The notes under the pieces are model-generated. The model saw only the letters and a list, made by a program, of their open reading frames with translations. It had not been told where the DNA came from and did no database searches. 64,000 nucleotides of DNA, taken from positions 26,876,856 through 26,940,855 of the forward strand of contig NC_050470.1 of the NCBI RefSeq assembly GCF_013373865.1. Reading direction: 5' to 3'. The DNA is from Monomorium pharaonis. Lineage: Eukaryota > Arthropoda > Insecta > Hymenoptera > Formicidae. The translations under genes were made by a program, and so were the position numbers. This document shows, in pieces, positions 23,980 to 36,149 of the stretch; the stretch's first letter is position 1, and each line of letters begins with the position of its first letter.

Positions 23980-24174
23980 CACAGAAAAAAAAAGTAATAT
24001 AGTCAATAACATATGTAATTGCGGACTGCCAACTACATAAAATATTCAATACAATAATATTTGCTATTAATGCAAGTACAATGTTGAAACTGCAATAGCA
24101 TATATTATTGTATTGAGTATATCTGTAGTTGGCAACTACATATCTTATTGAATATGTTATATTTTTTTTCAGTG
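23980..24174. mobile_element. Palindromic MITE-like element
   Basis: Inverted arms of about 85 bp (23980-24066 and 24088-24174) begin CACAGAAAAAAAA on the left and CACTGAAAAAAAA on the right complement. They share blocks such as gccaactaca and caatacaataatat. The structure is typical of small non-autonomous elements without coding capacity. Confidence 0.6.
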
Positions 24175-24419
24175 TGTAGATGTAAGTATTAGAATAACAC
24201 AAACATAATTAAAAATTAAAAACAATAAAAGAAAGCTCTAATAGTTATAATATTATAAATTTTATTAGTGACATTTATCAGCGTTATTTTTATCAAAATA
24301 CTTTCTTTCCATTTTATTAAAAAAAAAAAAACAAATGTTTATCTTACAAGAAATTTAAATTAAATAAAAATTTAATTTGAGCAACAAAGCTCTACAAGTC
24401 TGACAAGCAAAGGCGTATG

Positions 24420-24960
24420 TCGAACAGGAAATCATGTGGGAAATGGTTAACTCGCACTAACCCGCAATTCCTAACCAGCGAGCTTCAAATTTCGCCTGGT
24501 TCTCTCGCGCGAACGATTTACACGGCGCAACGAAGCGTGCACACATCCGTTCATCACGATCCCCTTCGTCGTTCTCTCGAGCATTGATTTTGTTGCGGCA
24601 ATCAAGAGAGCCCGGCCAGCGCGCCACTAAAAAGGAGACAGAACGAGATAGAGACCGGCTCGTCGGATCGGAATCCAGCGACTCGTGTAACTCCGATGGA
24701 ATCGAAAGGTAGTCGTTCGGAAGGAAATCGCAGACCCTCCTTCGTATCCGCAGCCCATCCCCCCATCCGCCCTCTTTCTAGCTTAAACTTTTCCTTTTCG
24801 CTTCGTTCGTTCCCCTTGGTTTCCCATTCAGGCGACTATTCGGCCTTCAAGCGGTCTTCGCACTACGTCTGACACTGACCGGCATTTTCTACTTCGCGAC
24901 GGCGTTATCGTTCAGCCTTTCCCCTTGTTATCTCGGATTACGCTTCGTCGCTGCACACGC
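24420..24960. other. GC-rich island, possible promoter or exon region
   Basis: Rich in CG and in pyrimidine runs. It contains an excellent acceptor-like site (ccttggtttcccattcag|GCG at 24830-24831) followed by frames open for about 50 codons; one is very hydrophobic (FALRLTLTGIFYFATALSFS). A 29 bp motif here recurs at 4310-4339. No start codon or matching donor is convincing. Confidence 0.25.
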
Positions 24961-25035
24961 TGCATTAGCAACAATGATATTTAATTAACGATATGTTTGC
25001 TGCAAATTATTGATGCGTTAACGACAGATAGTAGC

Positions 25036-25037
<2 letters not shown>

Positions 25038-25083
<46 letters not shown>
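25038..25083. repeat. (AT)n microsatellite
   Basis: About 23 uninterrupted AT units followed by a shorter TA run at 25091-25100. Confidence 0.97.
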
Positions 25084-25087
<4 letters not shown>

Positions 25088-25409
25088 GAATATATATATA
25101 CGTATTAGCAGCCAATCGAGCTTAGCTATACAAATTTCAAACGTAGAAGTGATATAAATTTTGTATCGTGCATACAAAAGCTTTATCCAATTATCCACTT
25201 TTTAATTTTGAATAACAATTTTGACATATTTATTTGAATGCATTTTACAATATTATATCCGTTTTATAAAGTACACTCAAATTATCTGTTTTTTTTTTTA
25301 TGAATTTTTATTTATCTCATTTCCTTTTTCCAAAATGCATCCATTATTTCTGACTTTATTCTCTTTCGAGATATCGTACGGCAATCAAACGTTTTGTCTT
25401 TCATAAATG

Positions 25410-25800
25410 TTCGCGTGCTTGTCGCTTGAGCAGTCGCGTGAGCGGACGGAATATCGTGGGCGCGATTTAATCTTTGCCCACGCCCGCGAGTCGCTTCTGT
25501 CGTAATTCTAAACGGGGCGCCGGTGCTATTATGCGCTACGATGCCTCAACTGTTGCACGCGAAGGATTAATTTCACATGCCGGCGCGGGAGATCTTGTTT
25601 GCAATTTCTTGCCCCACGGGTATTAATACAGGGCGAAATCTCCGAGCCTGAAATTTCTCCCCCGACCCAATTCGCCCTGTGTACATACCAGCCGCGTGAT
25701 CCCGTGGGAGATCTAAAGTTCCAGTCATTTCTTGCCCGGCAGAGCAGGTCGCTGAGATGATCAATGCGCCATCGTTCCCCCAAAAGTCCCTCCCGCAATT
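25410..25800. other. GC-rich island with an internal direct repeat
   Basis: This stretch is much richer in GC than its flanks. Two copies of a gggagatct...tttcttgccc block (25584-25615 and 25704-25740) lie about 120 bp apart. On the minus strand both fall in one open frame (25764-25573), giving GQEMTGTLDLPRD and GQEIANKISRAG. There is no ATG in a convincing context and no clear splice sites. It may be an old coding repeat, a conserved non-coding block or chance. Confidence 0.3.
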
Positions 25801-27763
25801 GATATCAATCGAACGTGGCTAGTTCGCTGTGTATCGAAAGGCTAAAGCCAAAAGTTATAGGAACCAATTAGGACGTTATAAATGACCGTCTTTAATTAAC
25901 GTTTTAGTTATCGACGCGAGAACTGCGCGAAAATACTTTTTCTTCAGCTAAATGTTTCTCATAAACTTAATCGGATATAATATCACTTATCAAAATTATT
26001 ATATGTGTGTACAATATTGCCAATTAATTTTTGCAATATTCCTCTCTCTTCCTACCTATGATATATCAATTACTAATCATTTTATGATAGAAATATAGCT
26101 TAATTAATTTTGATATACGTTAATAATACTAAAATCTGGTTTATAATTATAATATTTTGTTAAATAATTAAATAATAAGATTATAAGATACAAAGTGTTA
26201 TTATTTATCAAGCAGCAAACTTGGATGGTTTTGAATGAAATAGAAAGGATAAAGCAGAATCTCTCAAGTTACACGTATTGAAAATGTTGTCGTGAAATAA
26301 AATTTTACCGTAGGAACCGACAAGATCTCTCCCTTAAATTACAAATGTTAACTCAAGCGAATTTACGAATAGCCACATTTCTCCTCAGGTGAATTTGAAA
26401 TACCGGCTCTGGTATTTGACCCTACGGCTCGTCACGAGCCCTATTGCCATGACTGCACTCCCTTTACACCACCGTTCGCATCAGTACGAGCTTCATCGTA
26501 TAAGCGCAAGGTCATACCCTCAGAAGTTTACAGCATAATACTCCGAGCCACTTTCCAGTCCATGCGAAACTTTCAGTGAATTTAGCGGACCGAAATTAAT
26601 TAACGGAAGACAATGTTCACCTGCGACCGCCAAATTGGCTAGCTCCGCTTGCAGTTACGAAAATTCGACGACAAATTCAACACTGCTTCACGATAATCAT
26701 CGAAGCCTAAAGTCGCCATGTGTAAGCATTAAATTATGATATTAATTAATTTTAATTAATTGTAACGTTATGAATAATGTTCACATTTTTATTTTTAAAA
26801 TAATTATGTATTTCTATTTTTACATTTAATTTCTGCCTGGTATTTAAAAAACAAATAAAAAATTGTATCCAATTCTTTTGTTACATTGCTTTGTAGTTAT
26901 TAATTCTTCTTTCTATGTAGCAAACTTTGCAGTAGTCCGTAAATTGTAGTAATGTAGGCAAAAGTTTGTTTCAATTGACTTTAATAATGAAGTACGATTT
27001 TCCGCGTCAACATCGACGTGAAACTTAGTTCGTCATATGATCGACATAGAATAATTTATTCTATCGATTATCCTCTTGAGTGGCATAGTCAACGCGTGTG
27101 AACGACGCGCTGAAACTCAGTTAAAATCGCCGGTGACGCGGTAAAAATTTTTAATGCACAAACTGTCAAGCACGGCACGAAAATCTATTAAAATTTCCAA
27201 GCACCATAAAAAAACGACAACATAACTATGTTTCTAGACAAGATGTCAAAAGTCTTTACATTTTTAATATTTCCGTCATGCTATTTTGAAAAAAAATTGC
27301 ATTATTATTTTTGGAAGTCACTTTGCATTTTAACGAGATTGCACAAGATGTAAATTGTTTTCATAAAAATGGAAAACAAGCGCAGTTTTTTTCAAACTGT
27401 TTATATTCTACATAAGAAGAACAATTTTACGGCAATATTTAAAAATCTAACTAAATATAGGCCAACAAATATTTTTATAATGGACCATCAAAATAATTAT
27501 TTTGAAAATACAAACATAATATTGTTGCAAATAGTTTTGACATTTTTACAAGCATTCAATACGATTAATTTGATGATCTACCTGATCTAACATTATCAAT
27601 TGCAGATCTGTATTTCAGCAAGATCATTTTTTCTTGTATTTTTATTGCATTTCTTGAATTTTCTCTTTAATTTTCTCTTAATATTCTCTAATTTATTAAC
27701 TTGACCTATTTATATAAATTTTTTTACATTATGATTAGTAATGACACAACGATGGACACTTAC

Positions 27764-27893
27764 CTTGACCCAGGTTTCGTGTTTGAGTCCCACCGGTTCC
27801 CGAAACGGACTCCTCTTCCTCGTTCGCGCCCGTTTTATAATCTTTGTCGAGCACTCGTAGTTCCGTACTGAATCGCCGTGTCGCCGCGCCTTC
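27764..27893 (-). CDS. Internal exon of an unidentified minus-strand gene
   Basis: A 130 bp segment with one of the best splice-site pairs in the window. The acceptor is tgttcctttcccttacag|GAAG, with a strong pyrimidine tract, and the donor is GTCAAG|gtaagt. Two frames stay open. Phase 0 gives EGAATRRFSTELRVLDKDYK, then an acidic stretch ending TQTRNLGQ. The other frame gives a basic peptide ending VGLKHETWVK. Purines are more frequent at first codon positions in the acidic frame, which I prefer. The exon could also be untranslated. No domain recognised. Confidence 0.55.
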
Positions 27894-28125
27894 CTGTAAG
27901 GGAAAGGAACAACCGCCATCAATCTCGGTCGTGCAAACGACAGTTTGCGAACTAGTCGATCACGCCTGATTTGAAAGCTACGGAAGTCGAGCGTTTACGT
28001 TGTCGCTCGAAGAATAAAGACGTCAGCAGCAATACTTTGAATGGTGCCTTGAAGCGAAAACCGACATTGTGCGAATAATGCCACGATGTTGGCTCTCTTA
28101 ATGTATGTCATACACGATAACTTAC

Positions 28126-28235
28126 AACGAGTTACGGCAAGTTTAAACAAATTGCCACGGGATAAAGTTATTACATGTTGTTCGTGAAACAAAGTTACGA
28201 GTAATTCGGGAAACGCGTGTTGAGAATTTCATGTT
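28126..28235 (-). other. Candidate non-coding or 5'UTR exon upstream of the 27893 exon
   Basis: A 110 bp segment between acceptor cgcctctgctag|AACATG and a consensus donor CTCGTT|gtaagt. It lies 232 bp upstream of the 27893-27764 exon, a normal insect intron length. No frame is both open through the segment and compatible with the next exon. If real, it is likely untranslated or part of a lncRNA. Confidence 0.28.
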
Positions 28236-29524
28236 CTAGCAGAGGCGATATTTGCATAATTATTACGATTGCTACGACGTATGGAATAAAATGTTAAAAC
28301 TTCTAAACTAACAACATTAACCTGTAACAATACAATTATCATTTTGCTAGTGATGTACGCGATATTTAGCATTAATTAATTATTCCGTAATTAACTTATT
28401 AAATAATTCAGCAATTGAGTATTGTATATGACCGTAAATGCTTTTCACTATAACGTTTCGACATGCGATGCTCGCATGCTCGATTTATGTCACATCATAT
28501 TACAAGGCACGTCTGAATCGGACTCAATAACTCTACTAGAAATGCGTGCTTTTACAAATTTGAATATAACAGTATCATCAAGTTTACAATAGTATTAACG
28601 GATTCTACAAAGAGAATTAATTAATAAAATACATAATATATAACACAATACATCGTATAAAGCAGAAAATAGTATTGTGTCTTTCCATTTATATTTTCTG
28701 CGATAACCTTGTTAATAATTAATACTTTAAATTAAAAATTTAACACACACGTTTCCACTCGTCAATATATTGTTCTAGATTTAAAATTATAAAATCTAAC
28801 ACTTGGGATGTTATTCATAAAAGTGACGACACTGCATAATAAAACAGAGATAATAATGTAGTCTCTTTACTAAAATAAATTTAAAAAATTAATTTTAATT
28901 TAAATAACACAGTGTTTTTTATCAAATTACATACTTAGATAAAATATATACTTTTATAATCAACCATCTTCTAATATAATAGAAATAGGCTAAAAATTAG
29001 AATTTAATAAAAACGTTAATCCCCCCCAAAAAATTGGAAACATCTCACGTGTTCTTTAATATAAAATACAATTGCATTTCTGAATATTAGTTTACATTTC
29101 GCAAAATGTAAATCGATATGTGATAAAAAAAAACGCTGTTAATACGTGCCGAAATAGTAATGTAACAGAAAGGTGTAGATAAGTCCTGTCTTCATCCGCG
29201 CACATCAAACTCACAGTGATGAAACAAATACGCAGATTGAAGTGCTTCCCGTGTATCGAGGAAATTTCTTCTTGAACGGAGCGAACTTTAAGAGAAAATA
29301 ATTTAAATATTTCGCTCGTTCTCTTTACGTGTGTGTTCGCGACTCGCTTCGTAATTTCAACCGCGAGCATAGCTCACACGATACGATTTATATATCACGA
29401 AAACATCGCTTCAGGAAGCTTTATATCAACGATCTTCAAAGAGCGGAAAATACCGCCACGCTGTCTCATCCTCTTTCGACGTACATTCCCGTATTCTTGT
29501 CCTGCTGTTCTTGTTTCATTCAAG

Positions 29525-29603
29525 ACACTGTGGCCGGTCGTTCTTTTCGGCACACTTTATCGTGCACTACATCGGAGGCGGTTCGTATCTGCCATAACGG
29601 CAC
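29525..29603 (+). other. Candidate plus-strand exon
   Basis: A 79 bp segment with a long pyrimidine tract before the acceptor (tgttcttgtttcattcaag|ACAC) and a perfect donor (GGCAC|gtaagt). Two frames are open; one reads TVAGRSFRHTLSCTTSEAV, the other TLWPVVLFGTLYRALHRR. No neighbouring exon was located, so it may equally be an untranslated exon. Confidence 0.27.
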
Positions 29604-30029
29604 GTAAGTAATTCTTTTCTTTTTTGACAAGGATCTCAGATAGTGAAAATGAGATTTTCAGAAGCAATTTGAAGCAAATTTGCCTGTAAAAGGGTCGAGA
29701 TGGAGAACAGATTCGAAAAACGAAGGAAGAGGTCACGTTAAGGAAACTCGGCGACAACGGCGAAGAAGGCGAGAAAGAAAGACGACACTGCAGAACAGGC
29801 TGCTTTATTACGGCTTCTATTCAGCGTCTCGGATTTTTCCGTCGAGTCAGCTTTGCATTGTGCACTGTAGCTCCGAGGAATTTTTAGCGATCGCAATACC
29901 GAGGGACCAATCCGTGAAAATCGTTCGTGAACGCATAATGCGCGTTTCACCTATGCAAAGCACGAGAGCGATTGTAACATTGGTTGTAACAATGTTAAAG
30001 TCATTTAAGCCGCATTAAGACTTAGGGAT

Positions 30030-33000
30030 GTTCAAAGTAAGGCGAAATTGCAAGGCTGCCACTTTATATCCCAAGATAATCCGACATATCTTTCGCTCTA
30101 ATCCCCAAGACTAGGATATGTGCGGTGCACAACTTTTCCCCGTGAGAAAATTTCTTGAGAAAATTGCACTAATCGTAGAGTTCGTCGATACAAAAAAATT
30201 CATATGCATACATATATATATGTATATACTCGTATATACAATCGAAAATCCATCAGTGATAAAAATACAAACCGCGTCATCGAAGTTGGTAAACTGCACC
30301 ATACAAATTGCACGTGTAACAGTTTTGCAATCGAGTAAGCGAAGTGAACAAAATTGTTTTCAAATTAACTGGAACAAAATAAAGTCAAGAAAGAATTTCT
30401 ATTTTCTCAGTCCTTTGTTCCGGCAAATAGCGCATTAAATCGCAACAATGGCGCTCACGTGGAGCTGTGAATTTCACGTTACTCTATTGATGGTCTCTTT
30501 CAACGCTTCGAATGAAGATTGATCGACGAAAAATGACGTAGTGTAACGTAACATTTCATGAATACAAAAATCGTGTCAATTGCTACTAGTGATGTATGCC
30601 ATTTATTGTTAGTTTTTTAAAAATATACTTTGTTTTTAAAATTTTTTCCAATGTATATTTAAATCGTAAAAATTTCAATTTCGATTTGTAACTATCCAAT
30701 GTAGATTTAAAAAAATTAATTTACCTATCGTACGTTTGCCCATACATTTTACGCTTGGAAGTAACAGTCAGCTCTATACCGTAGACTTGCTAAATCTTCC
30801 ATCCCTGTTTCCGCCAATATAGAAGCTGCACGAATTTCCATAAAATTGGGAAACTGCGGTTGAAACGAGCATAAAGTCTAGAACGTCGTATAAATTCAAA
30901 CTTCCGCATCCCAAATTTCTTTCCGCTAGTATGAAGCATATTCTGGCATATGTAAAGAGAAATTAAATTCTCGTGAACAAAAAAGATTTTACGATCTAAT
31001 ATAATAATATTTTTAATAAATTAATTTACTCTTAATCAGCTAATCCAAACATTGATTCATGAAAAAATGAAATACAAATGCAATGTATAATTCCTAACTA
31101 AAAGATAAAAATAGAATAAGTTATGTTAAGTAGAGAATTAAAATTTTTCATTTACTTATTTATTTAATTATTTACTTATCTATTCATAATCTATAACAAT
31201 TAATTTAACATGTACTACGCAATACATTTTTCACTTTTTAAAAAATTTAATTGTCACACTAAAAATAAAAAAATATAATTACTTCATGTTCGCATAAGTA
31301 CATGTCGATTTTTTTGTATCAGCGAATGAACTCCGTAGAAATAAAAATGGAAAAGATACCGAAAGAATCGGTACCATGAAAAGCCACGACAAGCCAACGT
31401 GGTTTAAGCAAGAAAGAGCACTTTGAAGCTAGCCTAGTACTATCACGAGTGGGTGATTTCTCCCTGGTTTTTCGTGACGACGGCAATCCAACGCTTCAAT
31501 CGTTGGTAGTTCTACCTTTGAATTCTTTTATTTGTCGTCGGCGTTTTTATTTGTAAAAATCCAATTATCTAAGTGCCAGTTAATCGCATACAATTGCAAT
31601 ACTACTCAATTTAAACTGAATTAAAAGATTATAATACATTTGTAAACTTATTTAATTTGAAATTATTTACTATTATAAATTTGTTTTTAATTTAATTAAA
31701 AAATTAAATTTGGTATATTATGTGTTAATTTATAAAATAATCTCTAAAATAAAATTATTAAAATTCTATTTAAATAAGGACTTCAATTAAAAAATTAATT
31801 GTTATAAAAACTATGAAATATGTGCACACATCTATATAAAAAATATGCCACAAATTTTTTAAAAAAGTTAACATGTAAATTTTGAAATTTATTGTATTAT
31901 ATTCCAACATTTTTTGTAAAAAGTTAAAAATCTATCTTGTAAAATAAATATTTAATTATACACATATTATCAGAAAATCTTGTAGTTTTATGTCTACATA
32001 TAGATCTGATATTTCAAAGTATTATTATTATGAGTATTCTCATATAGTAAGTACTTTTTAATAACTTAACATTTTTACTACGTGACTTATATAACTCTTT
32101 AATTTAAAGTCTTCTGAGCCTTTTGCACGCGATCTCATTCAGCACGGCAATTTTATCCCTTCTTTTGTGAGAATCTAGCAATTCTCGAATCTTCGAAGTG
32201 AGATCGTTACCGGGTTCCCTTCACTTTGAACATATCTCCGATACAGTAGTCAAACGCAGCTTCACTTTTCATTATCGTACTTCAAACTAACTCACAAAAA
32301 TGTAACACGAAGTACTTGCAAAAATTGTACAAGAGAGAAAAAAGTAACACTTAGCATCTAATATTTATTCTGTAATACAATCTAGTTAAAATAAATTTTA
32401 ATTAAATTATTTTAATTAATAATATAAGCAACTTATGAATCTATTATTATTATTACAAAACAATAATAATTTTTTCATTCTTTATTATATAACAGCTTTA
32501 TCATTATGAAACGCTTTGCATTATATAACATCAATTGCGTAAAATTCACCATTGCGTTATATAACTTCAATTGCATAATTAAAGAAAAAATCTGTTATAT
32601 ATTTGCATTATTCTCAAAATATAATTTATCTAATAATTTAGAATAAAAGAAAATTTTATTTTTAAGAGAAAATTCTTTTATAAAAAACTTAACGATTTAA
32701 CATTTTCAAATTCAAACTGAATATCGCAGAAGAAACCATTTATCGCACAAAGTTAATTGCTTTTTTCATGATTGCCTAAGAGAATCTTCAGTGAGAATCT
32801 CAAGCGCCAATAAAAGCAATAAAAGCAATGCAGGCACTGTGTAATTGCCATCGGCGATAAAGACGAAGGGAATAACGATTGTTTCCAAAGGTACTTTCGA
32901 AAAATACGTGACGTGTACTCGTAGCATCACGCTGTTACTACTTGCATTAAAACCCAGAATTCTCACTATTTCCCAACTATTTCTTATAGATATTTTGCTG

Positions 33001-33304
33001 AATTTTGCATCGGAAATAACGTCTAGTTTCGAATGAAATAATAGCTCAAAAATATTTAAAAATTAATTGTTACTTCCATCCAGATAATAATTTTTACTTG
33101 TTATATTTACTTATTATTATACAAGTATTTGTGAAAATCATACTCAGATATTTCAATAGTTTATATATATGTTGCTTTATAAAAATAAAAATATTTAGTT
33201 CGTGTTTTAAGAAATTGAGTTTTTGTGTTTTTTATAAAAAAAATATTAAAATAAAATATATAATACATATAATACGATATATCAAATATAATAAATTTGT
33301 GTAC

Positions 33305-33350
<46 letters not shown>

Positions 33351-33390
33351 GTATACACGCGATTTTATAAAATAGAAGAATTAGATGTTT
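30030..33390. other. A/T-rich, no supported gene
   Basis: Short coding-like frames occur near 30730-30900 on the minus strand (AASILAETGMEDLASLRYRA) but are closed by stops and lack splice sites. Otherwise low-complexity. Confidence 0.5.
33315..33347. repeat. (CA)n microsatellite
   Basis: About 16 CA units flanked by TATATA, just left of the long inverted repeat. Confidence 0.96.
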
Positions 33391-33394
33391 ATAG

Positions 33395-35084
33395 AGGGTG
33401 ATTGCGAATGACCCAGGTGTCCTCGCAAAGACGTATTTCTCAGTTAATTCTGAGATTTTTTCTTCACAAAAATTTTGTCCAAAGCTTAGTTTTTGAATTA
33501 TAAAATAAAATAGTTACCAAATCACTGAAAGCATCCGAAAGGTAAGCAAGGACCGCGCGACTCACCATCCAACATGGGTGATTATAAATTCAATGTCTTC
33601 ATACTGGTTGACAGATGAATAATTTTGCCGGGAACAAACACTTTACCTGTAACAAACGATAAGTTAAAAGTTTATTCTTTCTTGTCACACAATAATACAC
33701 ATCGAATTTACTCACGCACTTGATCGAGTGATTTATAAATCTATTAATCGGTTTATTACTATTAATCACTACCGAGTAATCATCCCACACTCACAGGAAC
33801 AAATTTATTTGTCCGTTGTTACTAATTACTACCGGTTAATTGTTCAGCGATCAAAAATTATTTGAAGAAGAAAACGCATTTTCACAACGCATGTTCTGGC
33901 GCGAAGTAATAGAACGAGTCAAGGTTATGTTTTTTGAACGTAAATCTGTCGATAATTGCAGTCGATAAATCAATTTGATACCATGATAATGCAGAGTATT
34001 CATTAATCGGCAGTAGAACGCTTCGAAGCATGCGTATTGCTAACGTCCGATTGCACTTAGATAAATCTCCTTTAAATCCAAAATAATATTAGTGGTCTAA
34101 GTGAAAAAGTAGATATAATGTTAAAATATCAATTGCGTTTGCCCGTATGTATATCGAAGGGATCGATTTTTTTTACATAAAGGTGCCTTTTCACGCTGAC
34201 GCTTGATGCTCATTTTCAGCGTCAAAAGACATCACGTGACTAAAAATAAAGATACCCATTCGTCATTTTCAGTCACGTGATGTCTTTTGATGTTGAAAAT
34301 GAGCGTCAACGTGAAAAGGTGCCTTAATATATTGTGAACTCGAAAAGAATGTTCCTCGTAGATAAAATTTTATTTGATTGCTCTGAAAAGACGTACGCAA
34401 TTGATATTTTAACATTATCTATATATTCACTTAGCCAGCAATATTATATTGAATTAATACTCTGCATTATCGTGATATCAGCTTATAGATTTTGATACCA
34501 TGATTTATCGACTGAAATCATTGACGGATTTACATTTAATGCTATATTCAAAAAACATAACCTCGACTTGTTCCGTTAACATCGAGTCTCCGCATCGGGT
34601 TACATGTTTGTGTAAACGCGTTTTTCTCTTCGGTCGCTTAATAATTAACCGGTAATAATAACAACGGACAGATAAATTTGTTCCTGTGTGAGTGTGGGAT
34701 GATTATTCGGTAGTGTTTAATAGTAATAAACCGAATTAATGTATAAATCACTCGATCAAGTACGTGAGTAAATTCGATGCGTGTTGTGTGACAAGAGAGG
34801 AAATACTCATGACTTATCGTTTGTTACAGGTAAAGTGTTCATTTCTGATGAAATTATTCATCCGGCAAGCAGTATGAAGACATCAAATTTGTAATTACCC
34901 GTGTTGGATGGTCAGTCATATGGTTCTTGCCTACCTTCTGTATGGACCTTCCATCATTCGGTAAGTACTTTATTTTATAATTCAAAAACTAAGCTTTGAA
35001 CAAAATTTTTGCAAAGAAAAAATCGCCTCAGAATTAACTGAGGAATACATTTGCAAGAACATCTGGGTCGAAATCATTCTGTAC
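33395..35084. repeat. Long imperfect inverted repeat (foldback structure), about 1.7 kb
   Basis: Left arm 33395-34139 and right arm 34395-35084 are reverse complements with many mismatches and small indels, apparently about 75-85 percent identical by eye. Matching blocks include the outer end (gacccaggtgtcc against ggacatctgggtc-type sequence), ctcagttaattctgag, aaaactaagcttt, the tgtttgttacaggtaaagtg block, cccacactcacaggaac and caattgcgt at the inner end. It could be a foldback transposon or two inverted copies of one element. Transcription across it would give a long hairpin RNA. Neither arm keeps a long ORF. Confidence 0.85.
34180..34325. mobile_element. Nested MITE-like palindrome
   Basis: About 146 bp with termini AAGGTGCCTTTTCACG and the matching inverted end. 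Arms of about 60 bp are far better preserved than the large inverted repeat around it. The central loop is about 20 bp, flanked by a CACGTG palindrome on each side. It lies in the spacer where the outer arms no longer match, so it probably inserted later. A TA or similar target duplication is possible but unclear. Confidence 0.65.
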
Positions 35085-35916
35085 ATTTTATGTTATAAAT
35101 TTAATTAATATTTTCTCTCTATTATTACTTTAAGTAATAAAATATATTTCGTAACATCCACAAGCTATGTAAGTACTAAACAGCTGGTTTGTAGGAAACA
35201 ATTTGTAATGTTTTAGACCACACTCTATATCATATATGTTGCATTACAGCATCTTTGGTAAAAATTAAATCTAACTGTTATGTACTTAATTACATTTACT
35301 TTCATTATTTTAAGTAGCATATAAAGTAAAAATGTAGCAGATAATTAAATTGTTCTGAATTAAATGAGAATACTGATTCGAAAAGTAATAGATACATAAT
35401 TAAATAGCATGTAAATTTTAATTTTTGTTTTACATTGCACAATAGAGTAAACACAATAATTCATAACATTCTATATACATAAGAGGTTTTATAAATCTCG
35501 TGTTATATTTGCCAGAAAATTATACATTTATTTTTTAGCAATTTTACATATATGGAAACATCAATATTTTATTCTATTTTTAACAGAATGTTTTATATAA
35601 AAATACATTTGATAAATTATTCGTGATATTTGTGATCTTTATAATAAATACATGAAATAATTAAGTGGATTTCAAAATTACATTAAGCAAAAATTTCTTT
35701 TATTAACTTTTTTATTATACATATGAAAAATATATAAACTTTACAATTTCTGCAGAATAGTAAAAGTGCTTTTATTGCGCAAACTTTTCTGACAAATTTA
35801 TACTACAACCGCAAGCCGATGCATCATTAAATATTCAATTAAATCTTAAATTTTCCGTTCCACCGTTATTCAATGAGTAAACATCAAAGAAGTAATTAGT
35901 ACGGTGGAAATCATAC

Positions 35917-35973
35917 CTTTTCATTCCGACCGGTATAGCGGCGAATGACCATCGATGAGGAAAACCACGTTCG
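35917..35973 (-). other. Candidate 57 bp minus-strand micro-exon
   Basis: The acceptor gttttattgtacctag|CGAACG is good and the donor is GAAAAG|gtatga. The length is a multiple of three. The phase-0 frame reads RTWFSSSMVIRRYTGRNEK. It sits between the stronger minus-strand exons at 46.4 and 27.8 kb. There is no homology evidence. Confidence 0.22.
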
Positions 35974-36149
35974 CTAGGTACAATAAAACTGCTGCTCGTT
36001 CATCGAGCAGTGAACCTTTGGTGATATTGAATAGCATGATCGTAGCGGAAGGGACCGAGCCGTAAAACCATCGATACGGTTGTCGAGCATTACACCTACC
36101 AGATCGGTGGAGCGCGGACACAAATGCGCGTCTGATCAATGCTCGACTG

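Noticed and set aside
25410..25800. Bacterial (for example endosymbiont) insertion suggested by high GC
   Set aside because: Many insect GC-rich islands look like this. No bacterial gene, ribosome-binding site or recognisable protein is present.
32766..32966. Leucine-rich minus-strand frame resembling a signal or membrane segment
   Set aside because: The run of leucines comes from repeated GCAATAAAA-type sequence. There are no splice sites, and the opposite strand is open too.
33599..33790. 63-codon frame inside the left arm of the inverted repeat
   Set aside because: The equivalent frame in the right arm is cut by stops and there is no ATG start. It reads as repeat sequence.
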